The position numbers and the translations under genes were made by a program. DNA of 56,878 nt from an uncultured Pseudomonadota bacterium. GTDB lineage: Bacteria > Pseudomonadota > Alphaproteobacteria > RF32 > CAG-239. The notes beneath the pieces are model-generated. The model searched no databases. It saw only the letters and a program-made list of their open reading frames with translations, and was not told where the DNA came from. This document shows, in pieces, positions 1-8,512 of this stretch (position 1 is the stretch's first letter; every line of letters starts with the position of its first letter). The stretch lies in NCBI GenBank assembly GCA_949292375.1, contig CASEZG010000008.1:1-56878 (forward strand), read 5' to 3'.

Positions 1-200
1 CTAACTTACTCATAAAGAATTTTCTTGGTTCCTTTATCAGATACACTAGACTTTATCGTATTTATTTTCCATAAATACCCGCCGTCTGCGTATCCTCTTC
101 TTTCTTATATACTCTCTTCTATAACAACTCCCTTCCGGAAGTTCCGCTTAACTTAGCTTAGCTCGTCTTTTCAACTCGCCTCACCCCGTCAGCGATGTGG
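1..200 (-). other. Untranslated leader of a leftward transcript
   Basis: No open reading frame with a convincing ribosome site is visible on either strand. On the minus strand this stretch follows a near-consensus promoter at 201-229 and is rich in purines. It contains a perfect palindrome (CTTCCGGAAG, 132-141) that could form a hairpin. A long, ORF-free leader behind a strong promoter would fit the pre-16S leader of an rRNA operon lying beyond the left edge, but no 16S sequence is inside the window, so the identity is inference only. Confidence 0.4.
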
Positions 201-229
201 TTTATATGACAACCATCCTAAGATGTCAA
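201..229 (-). promoter_or_regulatory. Strong leftward sigma70-type promoter
   Basis: Read on the minus strand, TTGACA (229-224) is followed by exactly 17 bases and TATAAA (206-201). That is a perfect -35 and a five-of-six -10 at optimal spacing, pointing away from the gene at 410. It should start a transcript near position 194 running off the left edge. Confidence 0.65.
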
Positions 230-409
230 CACAAAAAATGATTTTTTTTTAATTTTTTTTCACATTTTTTCTAATGCATTGAATATGTGTAAAAAAATTT
301 TTGGTGTTTTATTTAGGATAAAATCTGTAATTGTTTTCTTTTTTTTAACCATATTCGGGTTACAATTTTGACAATACGTGAACTTTGATTTGATGACTGG
401 GTAGTAATT
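230..409. other. AT-rich intergenic region, nothing coding seen
   Basis: Between the leftward promoter and the lipoprotein gene the sequence is very AT-rich, with runs of T around 241-270 and 339-346. A TTGACA hexamer at 368-373 points toward the gene at 410, but no good -10 lies at the right distance, so I do not call a rightward promoter. Confidence 0.4.
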
Positions 410-838
410 ATGTTAAAAAACAATATATTAGCTATAGCTTTAGTTTTAATACTTTCTGCTTGTTCTTCTGAAAAACCTGTATTGACTGGTGTAGACGGCT
501 CAGCTATTCCGCCTGCTTTTGCGCATTTTCCCGATGTTCCTTTTCCGGATCAATCTTATATTGATTTAGATGAAACAAAGGCTTTGGGCACAGGAGATAA
601 CTGGATTGGCAGCCTAGCCTTTACGACTCCTTATAACGCGAGCAGTGTTTTTGACTTCTATATGTCTGAAATGCCCAAGCTTAAATGGAAAGAGATTGCA
701 ACCGTACGCGCCGAAATTAGCCAGATGACTTATGTCAGGAATAGTAGAGCCGTACAGATTTTGATTCTTTCGGACGGGTCAAACAAAGCGAGAGTAACCA
801 TTACAGCCATTCCGAATCCTAGCGCATCCGGCTATTGA
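410..838 (+). CDS. Small predicted outer-membrane lipoprotein, function unknown
   Basis: A 142-residue protein with a lipoprotein signal peptide: a hydrophobic core followed by the lipobox LSAC, so Cys18 should be lipidated and the mature chain should face the periplasm. The rest is a compact globular domain without membrane segments; residues 60-140 look like alternating strands and helices. I do not recognise a catalytic motif. It starts at the first ATG of the frame; the upstream ribosome site is weak. It lies 18 bases before the hydrolase-like gene and is read in the same direction as the VirB6 cluster, so it may belong to the same transcription unit. A role as an accessory envelope protein of the secretion system is guesswork. 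Confidence 0.75.
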   Translation: MLKNNILAIALVLILSACSSEKPVLTGVDGSAIPPAFAHFPDVPFPDQSYIDLDETKALGTGDNWIGSLAFTTPYNASSVFDFYMSEMPKLKWKEIATVRAEISQMTYVRNSRAVQILILSDGSNKARVTITAIPNPSASGY

Positions 839-856
839 TATAAGGAGCAGAGTTAA

Positions 857-1702
857 ATGCAGTTTGAATTTTTTACAATGGGCGGTAGCCAGCTTTGGGA
901 AGATGTCTTTTTTTATCAGAAATGGCGAATCCAACGAAATTATCGTACAAAAGAGTATCGGTTATTGGATCCTTGGGATATTCAACGGCATAGCGGCGGT
1001 TTTGAAAACTGCCGAAGGGCTTTTTTGGATTATATTGAAATATATGAAATTTCACGTCAGCGCGGACATATGGTCATTATGTTACATGGTTTAGGCGACA
1101 GCAAAAACATTTTTAAACCTTTGTGGCGAGCTGTTCTTAAAGAAGGTTTGATGGCGGCGGCTATTAATTATCCTTCGACTCGAAAAAGAATCGACTCTCA
1201 TGTTCGACAATTGGAGTTTCTTTTGAATAATCTGGAAGATGTTCAGGAAGTTTCTTTTGTTACCAAAGGTGTCGGCGGTATTATTTTAAGGAAACTTATG
1301 GCTATAGAATCGCCTTGGCAAAAGAAACTTAAAATAAGAAGAATCGTACAAGTTTGTCCTCCGAATCAAGGCTGCAAGTTATTTGCTTGGCTTGAAAAAT
1401 ATAGTTTTTTCAGATGGCTGTTAGGGCCTATGCTTAAAGAGGTTTCTCCGCAGAACATGCTTTTTATTCCAAACTTTCCTAAAGGCACCGAGTTTGGAGT
1501 TATCTCGACCGATTTTGCCGGCAAAAATTTGTTGAAATATGTTTCACAATCTTTTCAAAAGGCTTTGCCGACTCCACGAGAATCTGACATTGAGGGAGCT
1601 AAAGATACCATTTATATCGGAAACGCTAGTTTTAATGTCTTTAATAACCCCAAAATTGTGCAGGCTTGTGTGCGATTTTTGACTAAAGGAAAGTTTGATT
1701 AA
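857..1702 (+). CDS. Alpha/beta-hydrolase-fold protein lacking the catalytic residues (pseudo-lipase)
   Basis: A 281-residue cytoplasmic protein of the lipase/PGAP1-like alpha/beta-hydrolase type. The oxyanion-loop motif LHGLGDS sits near residues 76-82, a YPST motif follows near 100, and PPNQG near 168 is typical of this family. At the nucleophile elbow, where relatives have a T-H-S-x-G-G pattern, the sequence is TKGVGG: the nucleophile serine is glycine. Near the C-terminus, where relatives carry the catalytic histidine just before a NNP motif, the sequence is ASFNVFNNP with no histidine. No suitable acid is evident either. The frame is open and has a good ribosome site (AAGGAG, 842-847), so this looks like a maintained pseudoenzyme, perhaps a binding or scaffolding protein, rather than a decayed gene. 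Confidence 0.8.
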   Translation: MQFEFFTMGGSQLWEDVFFYQKWRIQRNYRTKEYRLLDPWDIQRHSGGFENCRRAFLDYIEIYEISRQRGHMVIMLHGLGDSKNIFKPLWRAVLKEGLMAAAINYPSTRKRIDSHVRQLEFLLNNLEDVQEVSFVTKGVGGIILRKLMAIESPWQKKLKIRRIVQVCPPNQGCKLFAWLEKYSFFRWLLGPMLKEVSPQNMLFIPNFPKGTEFGVISTDFAGKNLLKYVSQSFQKALPTPRESDIEGAKDTIYIGNASFNVFNNPKIVQACVRFLTKGKFD

Positions 1703-1796
1703 AGATGAAAAAAATCAAAAAACTGTAACAATAATTTTTGCTTTTCTGTGTTACACTAAAAATAGCATGGAGAAGCTTTAAATAAAAGAGGAGCCC

Positions 1797-1988
1797 ATGA
1801 AAGCCGTATTTATTAATATAGGAATACTTTTAGGTATAGCTATAGCTTATTATGTGGATTTTTTCGGCTGGTTCACGACAAAATATGCATTTTGGGGCTC
1901 TTTGATTTTGGTAATCGCTGTGATGTTGATTGCTTTTAGGGTATTGGGCAATCCTTGGCATAAGGAAGACGATGATGACAAAATGTAG
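1797..1988 (+). CDS. Small two-pass membrane protein
   Basis: A 63-residue protein with two hydrophobic segments (about residues 3-21 and 32-49) and a charged DDDDK tail. The ribosome site GAGGAG lies directly upstream at 1788-1793. Its 3' end overlaps the start of the first VirB6-like gene, which implies translational coupling. No family is recognised; small membrane proteins preceding virB6 genes may help assembly, but that is inference. Confidence 0.6.
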   Translation: MKAVFINIGILLGIAIAYYVDFFGWFTTKYAFWGSLILVIAVMLIAFRVLGNPWHKEDDDDKM

Positions 1989-4542
1989 TTGGAAAAATTG
2001 CGGATTAGGTCTGTTTATCGGACTTCTTTTTATGTCGATAACAACTGTGGTTTGGGCTGAAGATACTGAGAAAAAATCAGAAACCACGGCAAGCTCTTCT
2101 GTCGACAAAGCCTCAAATGTAGCAGCAGAAGCAGATGTGGAGCTATTTGTCGGCGCATTAAAACTAGGTAAGGCGTCCGATACAAAAGTTTTGGATGAAT
2201 TGGAAAGCGCATGCAACGAAGCTAAAAAGAAAGTTGATGAGATTGAGCAAAAATTAAATGAGCTCCGCACAGAAATACAAAAAACATCAGAAACTAAATT
2301 TGTTCCATACAAGTCGCCTTATGATGGTAGCGAATCTGTTATTCCTCAAATAGTTATTACGGATGAGGCAAAATATAAAGAACTTAGTAGCCAAATTAAA
2401 GGTCTTGAGGAAGAATTACCTGGTTTGAAAGAAAATAAAAACAGAGCTTGTCAGGAAGCTGATGAAGCTAAAGATGCTGCTGAAGGGGATATTTATGTTT
2501 ATACGGGCTCTGATGGTAGTAAGATATTCTTTCAGTATGATAAATATTCAAAAACGGCAAAGGTTCTTACAGGTTCCTTGAGAGGATGCGCGCCTTTACC
2601 TATGAAACTTGCTGAAGGACGAAGCTGCATTTTCTGTCCTGTTTTTTTTAAAGTGTATAATGCGGTTAATATAATGTCTACCAAATCATATGGCGTTCTT
2701 GCCACAGGTCTGGCTAATGTTATGTTGATTGGCTTTGCTATTTGGATTGCCTTTTCCTTAATTGGAAAAGTTTCTTCATTTACCAAGATGGACGCACCTA
2801 AATATATTACAGAACTTTTAACACAAGTTTTTAAAGTTGTCTTTGCTTATGTGCTTTTGCGTGATGCTCATGCGGTTTATGACTATGCTTTAGGACCTTT
2901 GCTTAAAGCCGGTATGGAATTTGGTATGGTTCTATTGTCTGGAAGCAACAAGTATCTTGATTCTTGTAAGTCGCTGGGTGTTGAAAATATGCCTGTTTCT
3001 GGCTTACTTCCTTCTTATTTATACACACAATTAGAATGTTTTATTAAAGCTGTTCAGGCTGAGCTAGCTTCGCAGCAAGCAATCGGGACGACTTTGATGT
3101 GCGTAGCTTTTAATGCCGGAGGATCAGATGTGGATTTGGAAGTTACAACTATTACAATTCCTAACTTATCAATGTTGTTTGAAGGTATCGTTATTTGGCT
3201 CTTTGCGTGGTTGTTATCATTAGCTTTTGCCTTTTACTTAATCGATGCAACGGTTCGTTTAGGTATTGTTGGTGCTTTGATGCCTTTCTTAATTGTTAGT
3301 TGGCCGTTTAAGATTACCTCTAAGTATACGACGCAAGGCTTTACTATGTTTATGAATACGTTTTTCACGTATGTTTTCATGGGATTGGTGGTTAGTATTA
3401 ATATTCAGCTCATTGGTGTATCAATGTCAGGGGCTCCGGGCGGAAGAGAAGCTGTTGAAGCAGCACTAAACAGTAACCAGGTTACAAGTTTGAAAGAGAT
3501 GCTTGATATTGGATTTGCCGGTTTTCTTATCTTAATCGCTAGCTGTATCTTTGGTTTCAAGATTTGTATGCAAGCAACTGAGTTGGCCGGAAACATGGCT
3601 GGTGGCGGCGGCGGCACATCTATTGCTCCGGAACTTGGCGGTATGGGCTACAATGTGGCTAAAGCTGCGACACTTGGCGCAGCAGGTGCCCTCGGTGAAG
3701 GAGCCAAGTTCGTAGGAACAGCCACAGGGGCGACAGAAAAGTTGCGTAAATTCAGAGATAATGCGGTTGATAAACTTGTTGCACAGCCTTTGGCCAGAGT
3801 TTTCAGTTTGGGACGTTCCGGCGGCGCAGGAAAACGACAGTTACCGAGCCAACAAACTCAACCTAAAGGGGGCTCGTCGACCCCAACAACTTCTGCACAG
3901 CAAAAGCAAGCTTCTGATGTTGCTAATGCAGGACCTCGTACGACGCAGCAAACAAAACCAACACCTGCCTCTACAACAAAACCAACAACGGCTAATGACT
4001 CGACAAAGCCGGCCACAACCAATGCTGACGGGGCTTCCCCTGTAAATCCTAACGAGGCTAGGGAACAAGAAATTGATAAATTTAATAGGTCTCAGGCTGC
4101 AGGCTTGGATCTTCTTAATAATTCAGAATCTTATAGACAAATATCTAACACTTGCGAACAAGCAACTTCTAATCGCAATACGGCTGCTCAGCGTGCTCGT
4201 AGTTTTGAAAATCAAGCAAAAGAAGAAAGGGATAAAGCTAGTGCTCTTAGAGAAAAAGCTCAGAGTATGGCTGATGGTGCAGAAAAAGATACTTTATTGA
4301 ATCAAGCTGGTGCTTCTGATCAAAAGGCTAATGATTTTGCATCTCAAGCTGCGGAAGAAAGAAATAAAGAAAGAGAAAATGACAAAATTGTTCAAGAAAC
4401 TTTAAAGCAAATGGATCAAATGCAAAAGGAAAGGGAGCAAAATATGTCGAACCAAGAAATGGATGATATTTTGAAAAAGGCATATGGTGAAAATTATCGA
4501 GCAGAACAGAGTGCTAATCTGAATGGGTGGAATTTTAAATAA
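1975..4542 (+). CDS. virB6: VirB6/TrbL-family T4SS channel protein, first of four (VirB6a)
   Basis: The start is chosen at 1975 because AAGGA (1962-1966) is 8 bases upstream and a signal peptide follows, ending near VWA-ED; ATG 1972 is an alternative. About 200 periplasmic, partly coiled-coil residues are followed by a CIFC motif (Cys218, Cys221). After it comes the polytopic core, with hydrophobic segments near 238-265, 275-295, 401-444, 456-484 and 509-532, including an LxxxFAFYLIDATVRLG-type segment seen in VirB6 proteins. A hydrophilic tail (about 540-855) follows: Ser/Thr/Gln/Pro-rich, then a charged coiled coil. VirB6 forms the inner-membrane part of the VirB translocation channel. The long flanking domains resemble the enlarged VirB6 proteins of Rickettsiales. 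It is followed 16 bases later by the next paralog. Confidence 0.85.
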   Translation: MTKCSWKNCGLGLFIGLLFMSITTVVWAEDTEKKSETTASSSVDKASNVAAEADVELFVGALKLGKASDTKVLDELESACNEAKKKVDEIEQKLNELRTEIQKTSETKFVPYKSPYDGSESVIPQIVITDEAKYKELSSQIKGLEEELPGLKENKNRACQEADEAKDAAEGDIYVYTGSDGSKIFFQYDKYSKTAKVLTGSLRGCAPLPMKLAEGRSCIFCPVFFKVYNAVNIMSTKSYGVLATGLANVMLIGFAIWIAFSLIGKVSSFTKMDAPKYITELLTQVFKVVFAYVLLRDAHAVYDYALGPLLKAGMEFGMVLLSGSNKYLDSCKSLGVENMPVSGLLPSYLYTQLECFIKAVQAELASQQAIGTTLMCVAFNAGGSDVDLEVTTITIPNLSMLFEGIVIWLFAWLLSLAFAFYLIDATVRLGIVGALMPFLIVSWPFKITSKYTTQGFTMFMNTFFTYVFMGLVVSINIQLIGVSMSGAPGGREAVEAALNSNQVTSLKEMLDIGFAGFLILIASCIFGFKICMQATELAGNMAGGGGGTSIAPELGGMGYNVAKAATLGAAGALGEGAKFVGTATGATEKLRKFRDNAVDKLVAQPLARVFSLGRSGGAGKRQLPSQQTQPKGGSSTPTTSAQQKQASDVANAGPRTTQQTKPTPASTTKPTTANDSTKPATTNADGASPVNPNEAREQEIDKFNRSQAAGLDLLNNSESYRQISNTCEQATSNRNTAAQRARSFENQAKEERDKASALREKAQSMADGAEKDTLLNQAGASDQKANDFASQAAEERNKERENDKIVQETLKQMDQMQKEREQNMSNQEMDDILKKAYGENYRAEQSANLNGWNFK

Positions 4543-4558
4543 ATTTTAGGATAAAGCT

Positions 4559-5869
4559 ATGTTAAGAGGCGTGAACATAATACAGATATTAAAAATGTTG
4601 CTGATTATTTTAATGGCGGCATTTATGCTCACGGCCTGCGGCAAAGAAACTGAAGATCCTGCAACTGCTGCTCAAATCCATACCGAACAATCTGCTTTTA
4701 CAATAGATGATGAAACTGGGCAAAAAGAAGTTGCTGCTCAGCATAGAGAATGTTGGCAAACCGGCATGATTGATATGCTTTATGAAAATATGGGAAAAGT
4801 TGCTCTGGGAATGTATGCAAAAATTACGGACGGAGCTCTGCCGTTAATTATGCTTGCTTTTGCGATTTGGACTATTTTTAGGCTTTTGAAATTTGTTGGG
4901 TCATTTACGGAAGATTCTCCTGCTGAAATTTGGAATGAGATTGTCCGTAAAATGTTTGTTTGCCTTATTTGCGGTTTAATTGCTTCTTCAACGACACAAC
5001 TCTTGTGGTTGTTAAATACAATAGTTTTTCCCATTTATTATGCCTTTTTGGAGTTGGGTTCCGAAATTTTGAATCTGGCTCAGGGAGGGGATGCTTTTAA
5101 AGCTAATAATTCTGCTACTTTTTCATTCTTTCAAGAACTGATACCTGTTAGTCAGCCGGTTATGTGTTCTGCATCCGGTGTCGGAAAAGCATCTCTTGAA
5201 ACATTATCATTCCCCAGCGGTCCTCGTGAGATGATGGATTGTATGATTTGTGCGGTTAACGAACGATTGACTCTTGGTTTTTATCTGTCTTTTAAGGTAA
5301 TGGCTGGAAGCGGATTTATGCCATTTATTCTCGGATGTTTTATCTTGCTTTGCTTTACTTTTGTTAAGCTTGGCTTTGTATTTTATTTGGTTGACAGTAT
5401 TTTTCGTTTTACAATGATGGTAATAATTTTGCCACTATTGGTTATGTTCTATGCCTTTAAACAAACCGCCGGCTGGGCAAAACAAGGATTCTTGACTATT
5501 TTGAATTCTGCCGCTTTGATGATGTTTATGGCGGTTATGATGTCTATGGCTCTATTGGCAATGGAACAAATTATCAGTGATAATGCTGATATTTTTAATG
5601 ATAGTGTTGATACCATATCTTTCACAGAATTTAGCGTTCCGTTCATGTGCATTATGTTGATTGGATTTTTGATAGTTTCTAGCGTTAACATCGCGCAACA
5701 AGTTACAGATAGTTTGGTAGGTGGTAACTCCGATTCTAAATTCCAGTCACGTGTTGGAAAACTTGCAATGCAGGCTTCTGCAGCATTATTCTGGAAACTA
5801 ATGGATGTCTGCACATTAGGAGCAACCAAACGTTTGCGCGATCAATGGGCTCAGACTTCTAAGAAGTAG
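4559..5869 (+). CDS. virB6: VirB6/TrbL-family channel protein with lipoprotein signal (VirB6b)
   Basis: A 436-residue protein, the shortest of the four paralogs. It begins with a hydrophobic stretch ending in LTAC (Cys27), a textbook lipobox, which is unusual for a polytopic inner-membrane protein. The core has the family's pattern: a segment with FAIWTIF near residue 100, a long hydrophobic pair near 250-300 containing KLGFVFYLVDSIFRF, and C-terminal segments near 320-385. Only one cysteine remains at the place where the other three paralogs have CxxC. The tail is short, without the long cytoplasmic extension of its neighbours. The ribosome site AGGA at 4548-4551 fits the start. It probably contributes to a mixed VirB6 complex at the inner membrane. 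Confidence 0.82.
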   Translation: MLRGVNIIQILKMLLIILMAAFMLTACGKETEDPATAAQIHTEQSAFTIDDETGQKEVAAQHRECWQTGMIDMLYENMGKVALGMYAKITDGALPLIMLAFAIWTIFRLLKFVGSFTEDSPAEIWNEIVRKMFVCLICGLIASSTTQLLWLLNTIVFPIYYAFLELGSEILNLAQGGDAFKANNSATFSFFQELIPVSQPVMCSASGVGKASLETLSFPSGPREMMDCMICAVNERLTLGFYLSFKVMAGSGFMPFILGCFILLCFTFVKLGFVFYLVDSIFRFTMMVIILPLLVMFYAFKQTAGWAKQGFLTILNSAALMMFMAVMMSMALLAMEQIISDNADIFNDSVDTISFTEFSVPFMCIMLIGFLIVSSVNIAQQVTDSLVGGNSDSKFQSRVGKLAMQASAALFWKLMDVCTLGATKRLRDQWAQTSKK

Positions 5870-5882
5870 AAGGATTTTGGTT

Positions 5883-8501
5883 ATGAAACGGCTGAATGAC
5901 ATATTGAAAACGGCAAATATTACAAAAGCGTTCATTTTTGTCTTATTTGGGTGTATTTTTCCAATAAATATATCTTTTTCATATGATATTTCAAAAGTAA
6001 ATTGTGGAAGTATTGGCTTAAGATCTTCATCTTACAATGATAAAACTGGAACTATTGTTCCATGGATGACGATTGAAAATGAAGATGATAGTGCTGAATT
6101 GAAACAACAAAAAACAAAGTTACAGAATGCGTTAAAAGAAATGAATGCATTTTGTGATGACTTAAAAAAAATTGATAAAGATGCAGAACAAGGTTTTTTT
6201 GAAAATGATAAAAATTACAACGAGCGATTTAAGAAGATTTTAAATAGCAATCCTAATATGAAAGCTAGATACAATGAACTTTCCAAAACTTTAATTAATG
6301 CCGTTAATGAAACTAACACACAGCGGCAAAAAGATGAATATCCTGTTGATTTTATGACAACACAAGAAATAAAGGATAAAAAAAACGCGCTAGAGCAGTC
6401 TATGAATGACTATAATAAAAAAGCGCAGCAACTTAATTCCCAATGCCCTCGTAATGGTAACACATCATATTCTCGTTACTGGCCTTCCGAAGTTGCTGTT
6501 AATGAAAAGCTACAAGCGAGCATCAAAGAAAATTGTGGAGGCCTGGGCGATGAGTTTATTTCTTTAGCAAAAACTGTAGCTACAAATGAAAAAGAACTTT
6601 ATGGATCCACGAGATATGAGCGCTCTCAAAATGTTTCTTTTGCCACCTCTCACGAATCTGATTTAATAGCCTATACAACACCTTGGAAAGATACTGATCT
6701 CACAAAAAACTATAAAGGTGACCATTACAATGTAGATGAAGTAAATGAACGGCTTAAAGAATGTGATATTGAGGGCATGAGGCAAATGTATCAGTCTAAA
6801 TGTTACTCCTGCGTGATTATTAAGACTTTGATGGAAACCTTCTTGAACGCCTGTAGTAAAGCATATGATGTAACATCGGAAGCCGGATTGAAACTCCTCG
6901 TGTTTGGCTCGTTGATTTGGATGGCGTTTTTTGTTATGAAAAATGTATCCTCTCTTTCAAATGTTGAGCCAGGCGCAATGGTTAACACCTTAATTACTTT
7001 CCTTTTTAAGGTAATGGTTGCGGCTATTTTAATCTCGTCCGGCTTAGGTGTCTTGGTTAAATATACCATTAATCCTATTCTGACGGCCGGAGCGGATATG
7101 GGTATGGCATTTATGAATGCTACAAGCGATATTTCCGGTGCTGATGGCTTAAATTCACTTTATGCCGTAAAAACACCAACTATCAGTGATGGCGCGACGA
7201 GCACCGAAATTGTTTCTTCGGATGTGATGAATCGGGTTATGAAATTTGCTCAAGATTTGGATAAAAATGTATCTCTAAATTTAGTTATTGGTCATGCTAT
7301 TACATGTTGGTCTGTTACTGGAGGAGCTTGGGATCTTTATGCTTTTAAGGTTGTTAACCTGTGGCTTTGGTTTTGTGGTGCTTTAATTTGGTTTGTCGGA
7401 TTTATGTTAACCTTAGGCATAGGATATTATCTATTGGATATTTCTTTTAAGTTAGGTTTCTCCATTATGGCTTTGCCTGTTGTTATCGGATTATGGCCTT
7501 TTAATGTTACAAAAAATAAGGTTATGGCGGTTATAAGTATTATGATAAAATCTGCTGGTACCTTTGTCTTCTTGGCCTTAACAACAACTTATGCCTTAGT
7601 TATGATTAGTGTTGCATTGCGAGATGTTAATACTTTGTTGAAAAATGTAGAAGAAGGAAACTCAGAGTGGATTTCAGAAACTTTTTCTCCTACCGGATCT
7701 TACTTTTTGATTATTCTCTTTACCTATCTATATTCGATGAAACTTATTTCATCAACAGTCAGCGACTATGTTGACAAATTCTGCTCGGATAGCGTTTTTG
7801 GAAAGGCTACGCCTATGCACGGTATGCTGACACAGATGACCGATATGGCAAAACAATTTGGTATGATGCCGGTTAAATGGGCTGGAGGGAAAGTAGCTAC
7901 GGCTGCAAAAGAAGGAGCAAAGGAAAGTGCTGTTGCGACTGGAAAGTTTGTTAGAGGTTTATTTAAAGGCAAAGCCAATGGCGATACAGAGTCTGAGGAT
8001 AAAAATAAAAAAGCATCTAATCCGGCAACATCGACAGGAAAAGGGCTCAAAACTGCTGGTGCAACCGCAGAACAAACAGGAAAAGGCTTAAAGACGGCAG
8101 GAAAAGGGGTTGAAAAAGGCGGAAAAGCTGCACAAGCCGGCGGAAAAGGTCTTATGACTGCCGGAAAAGCTATGAGCGGTACTTTTGTCGGTGCTATTGT
8201 TGGCGTGCCGATGATGATTGCCGGTGCGGCAACTTATGCTGCTGGTAAAGGCGCAGAGGTTGCAGGTAAGACTGCACAGGTGGCTGGTAAAGCTATGCAA
8301 AAGGGTGGAAAGATGATGAAAAAAGCCGGTGCCAAGTTAGAAAAGGCCGGAGAGAAAATGCAAAAAGTTGGAGATAAATTAAAGTTTGGCGATAGCGATA
8401 AGTCTAAGTCTTCTGAGGAAAAGAATGACGATAAAACTGACGATAAGGCTGAAAATAAAGATACAGATAAAAAAGAGAATAATGAGGAAAACAGCAAATA
8501 A
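5883..8501 (+). CDS. virB6: VirB6/TrbL-family channel protein with Gly/Lys repeat tail (VirB6c)
   Basis: ATG 5883 is preferred over an upstream TTG because AGAAGGA (5869-5874) sits 8 bases before it. A signal peptide (about residues 1-35) leads into a 270-residue periplasmic, helical and charged domain. A CYSC motif (Cys307, Cys310) precedes the first membrane segment, as in two sister proteins. The polytopic core runs from about 330 to 630. The remaining tail has many AGKG/AGK units in an amphipathic rhythm around a hydrophobic Gly/Ala-rich stretch (about 763-787), then a highly charged Asp/Glu/Lys end. It lies 13 bases after VirB6b and almost touches VirB6d. Channel role is by family; the tail's role is unknown. 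Confidence 0.84.
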   Translation: MKRLNDILKTANITKAFIFVLFGCIFPINISFSYDISKVNCGSIGLRSSSYNDKTGTIVPWMTIENEDDSAELKQQKTKLQNALKEMNAFCDDLKKIDKDAEQGFFENDKNYNERFKKILNSNPNMKARYNELSKTLINAVNETNTQRQKDEYPVDFMTTQEIKDKKNALEQSMNDYNKKAQQLNSQCPRNGNTSYSRYWPSEVAVNEKLQASIKENCGGLGDEFISLAKTVATNEKELYGSTRYERSQNVSFATSHESDLIAYTTPWKDTDLTKNYKGDHYNVDEVNERLKECDIEGMRQMYQSKCYSCVIIKTLMETFLNACSKAYDVTSEAGLKLLVFGSLIWMAFFVMKNVSSLSNVEPGAMVNTLITFLFKVMVAAILISSGLGVLVKYTINPILTAGADMGMAFMNATSDISGADGLNSLYAVKTPTISDGATSTEIVSSDVMNRVMKFAQDLDKNVSLNLVIGHAITCWSVTGGAWDLYAFKVVNLWLWFCGALIWFVGFMLTLGIGYYLLDISFKLGFSIMALPVVIGLWPFNVTKNKVMAVISIMIKSAGTFVFLALTTTYALVMISVALRDVNTLLKNVEEGNSEWISETFSPTGSYFLIILFTYLYSMKLISSTVSDYVDKFCSDSVFGKATPMHGMLTQMTDMAKQFGMMPVKWAGGKVATAAKEGAKESAVATGKFVRGLFKGKANGDTESEDKNKKASNPATSTGKGLKTAGATAEQTGKGLKTAGKGVEKGGKAAQAGGKGLMTAGKAMSGTFVGAIVGVPMMIAGAATYAAGKGAEVAGKTAQVAGKAMQKGGKMMKKAGAKLEKAGEKMQKVGDKLKFGDSDKSKSSEEKNDDKTDDKAENKDTDKKENNEENSK

Positions 8502-8512
8502 AGGTGGCTGAT

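Noticed and set aside
368..396. Rightward promoter for the first lipoprotein gene
   Set aside because: TTGACA is present but the hexamer 17 bases on (TGATGA) is a poor -10, and it would leave almost no leader.
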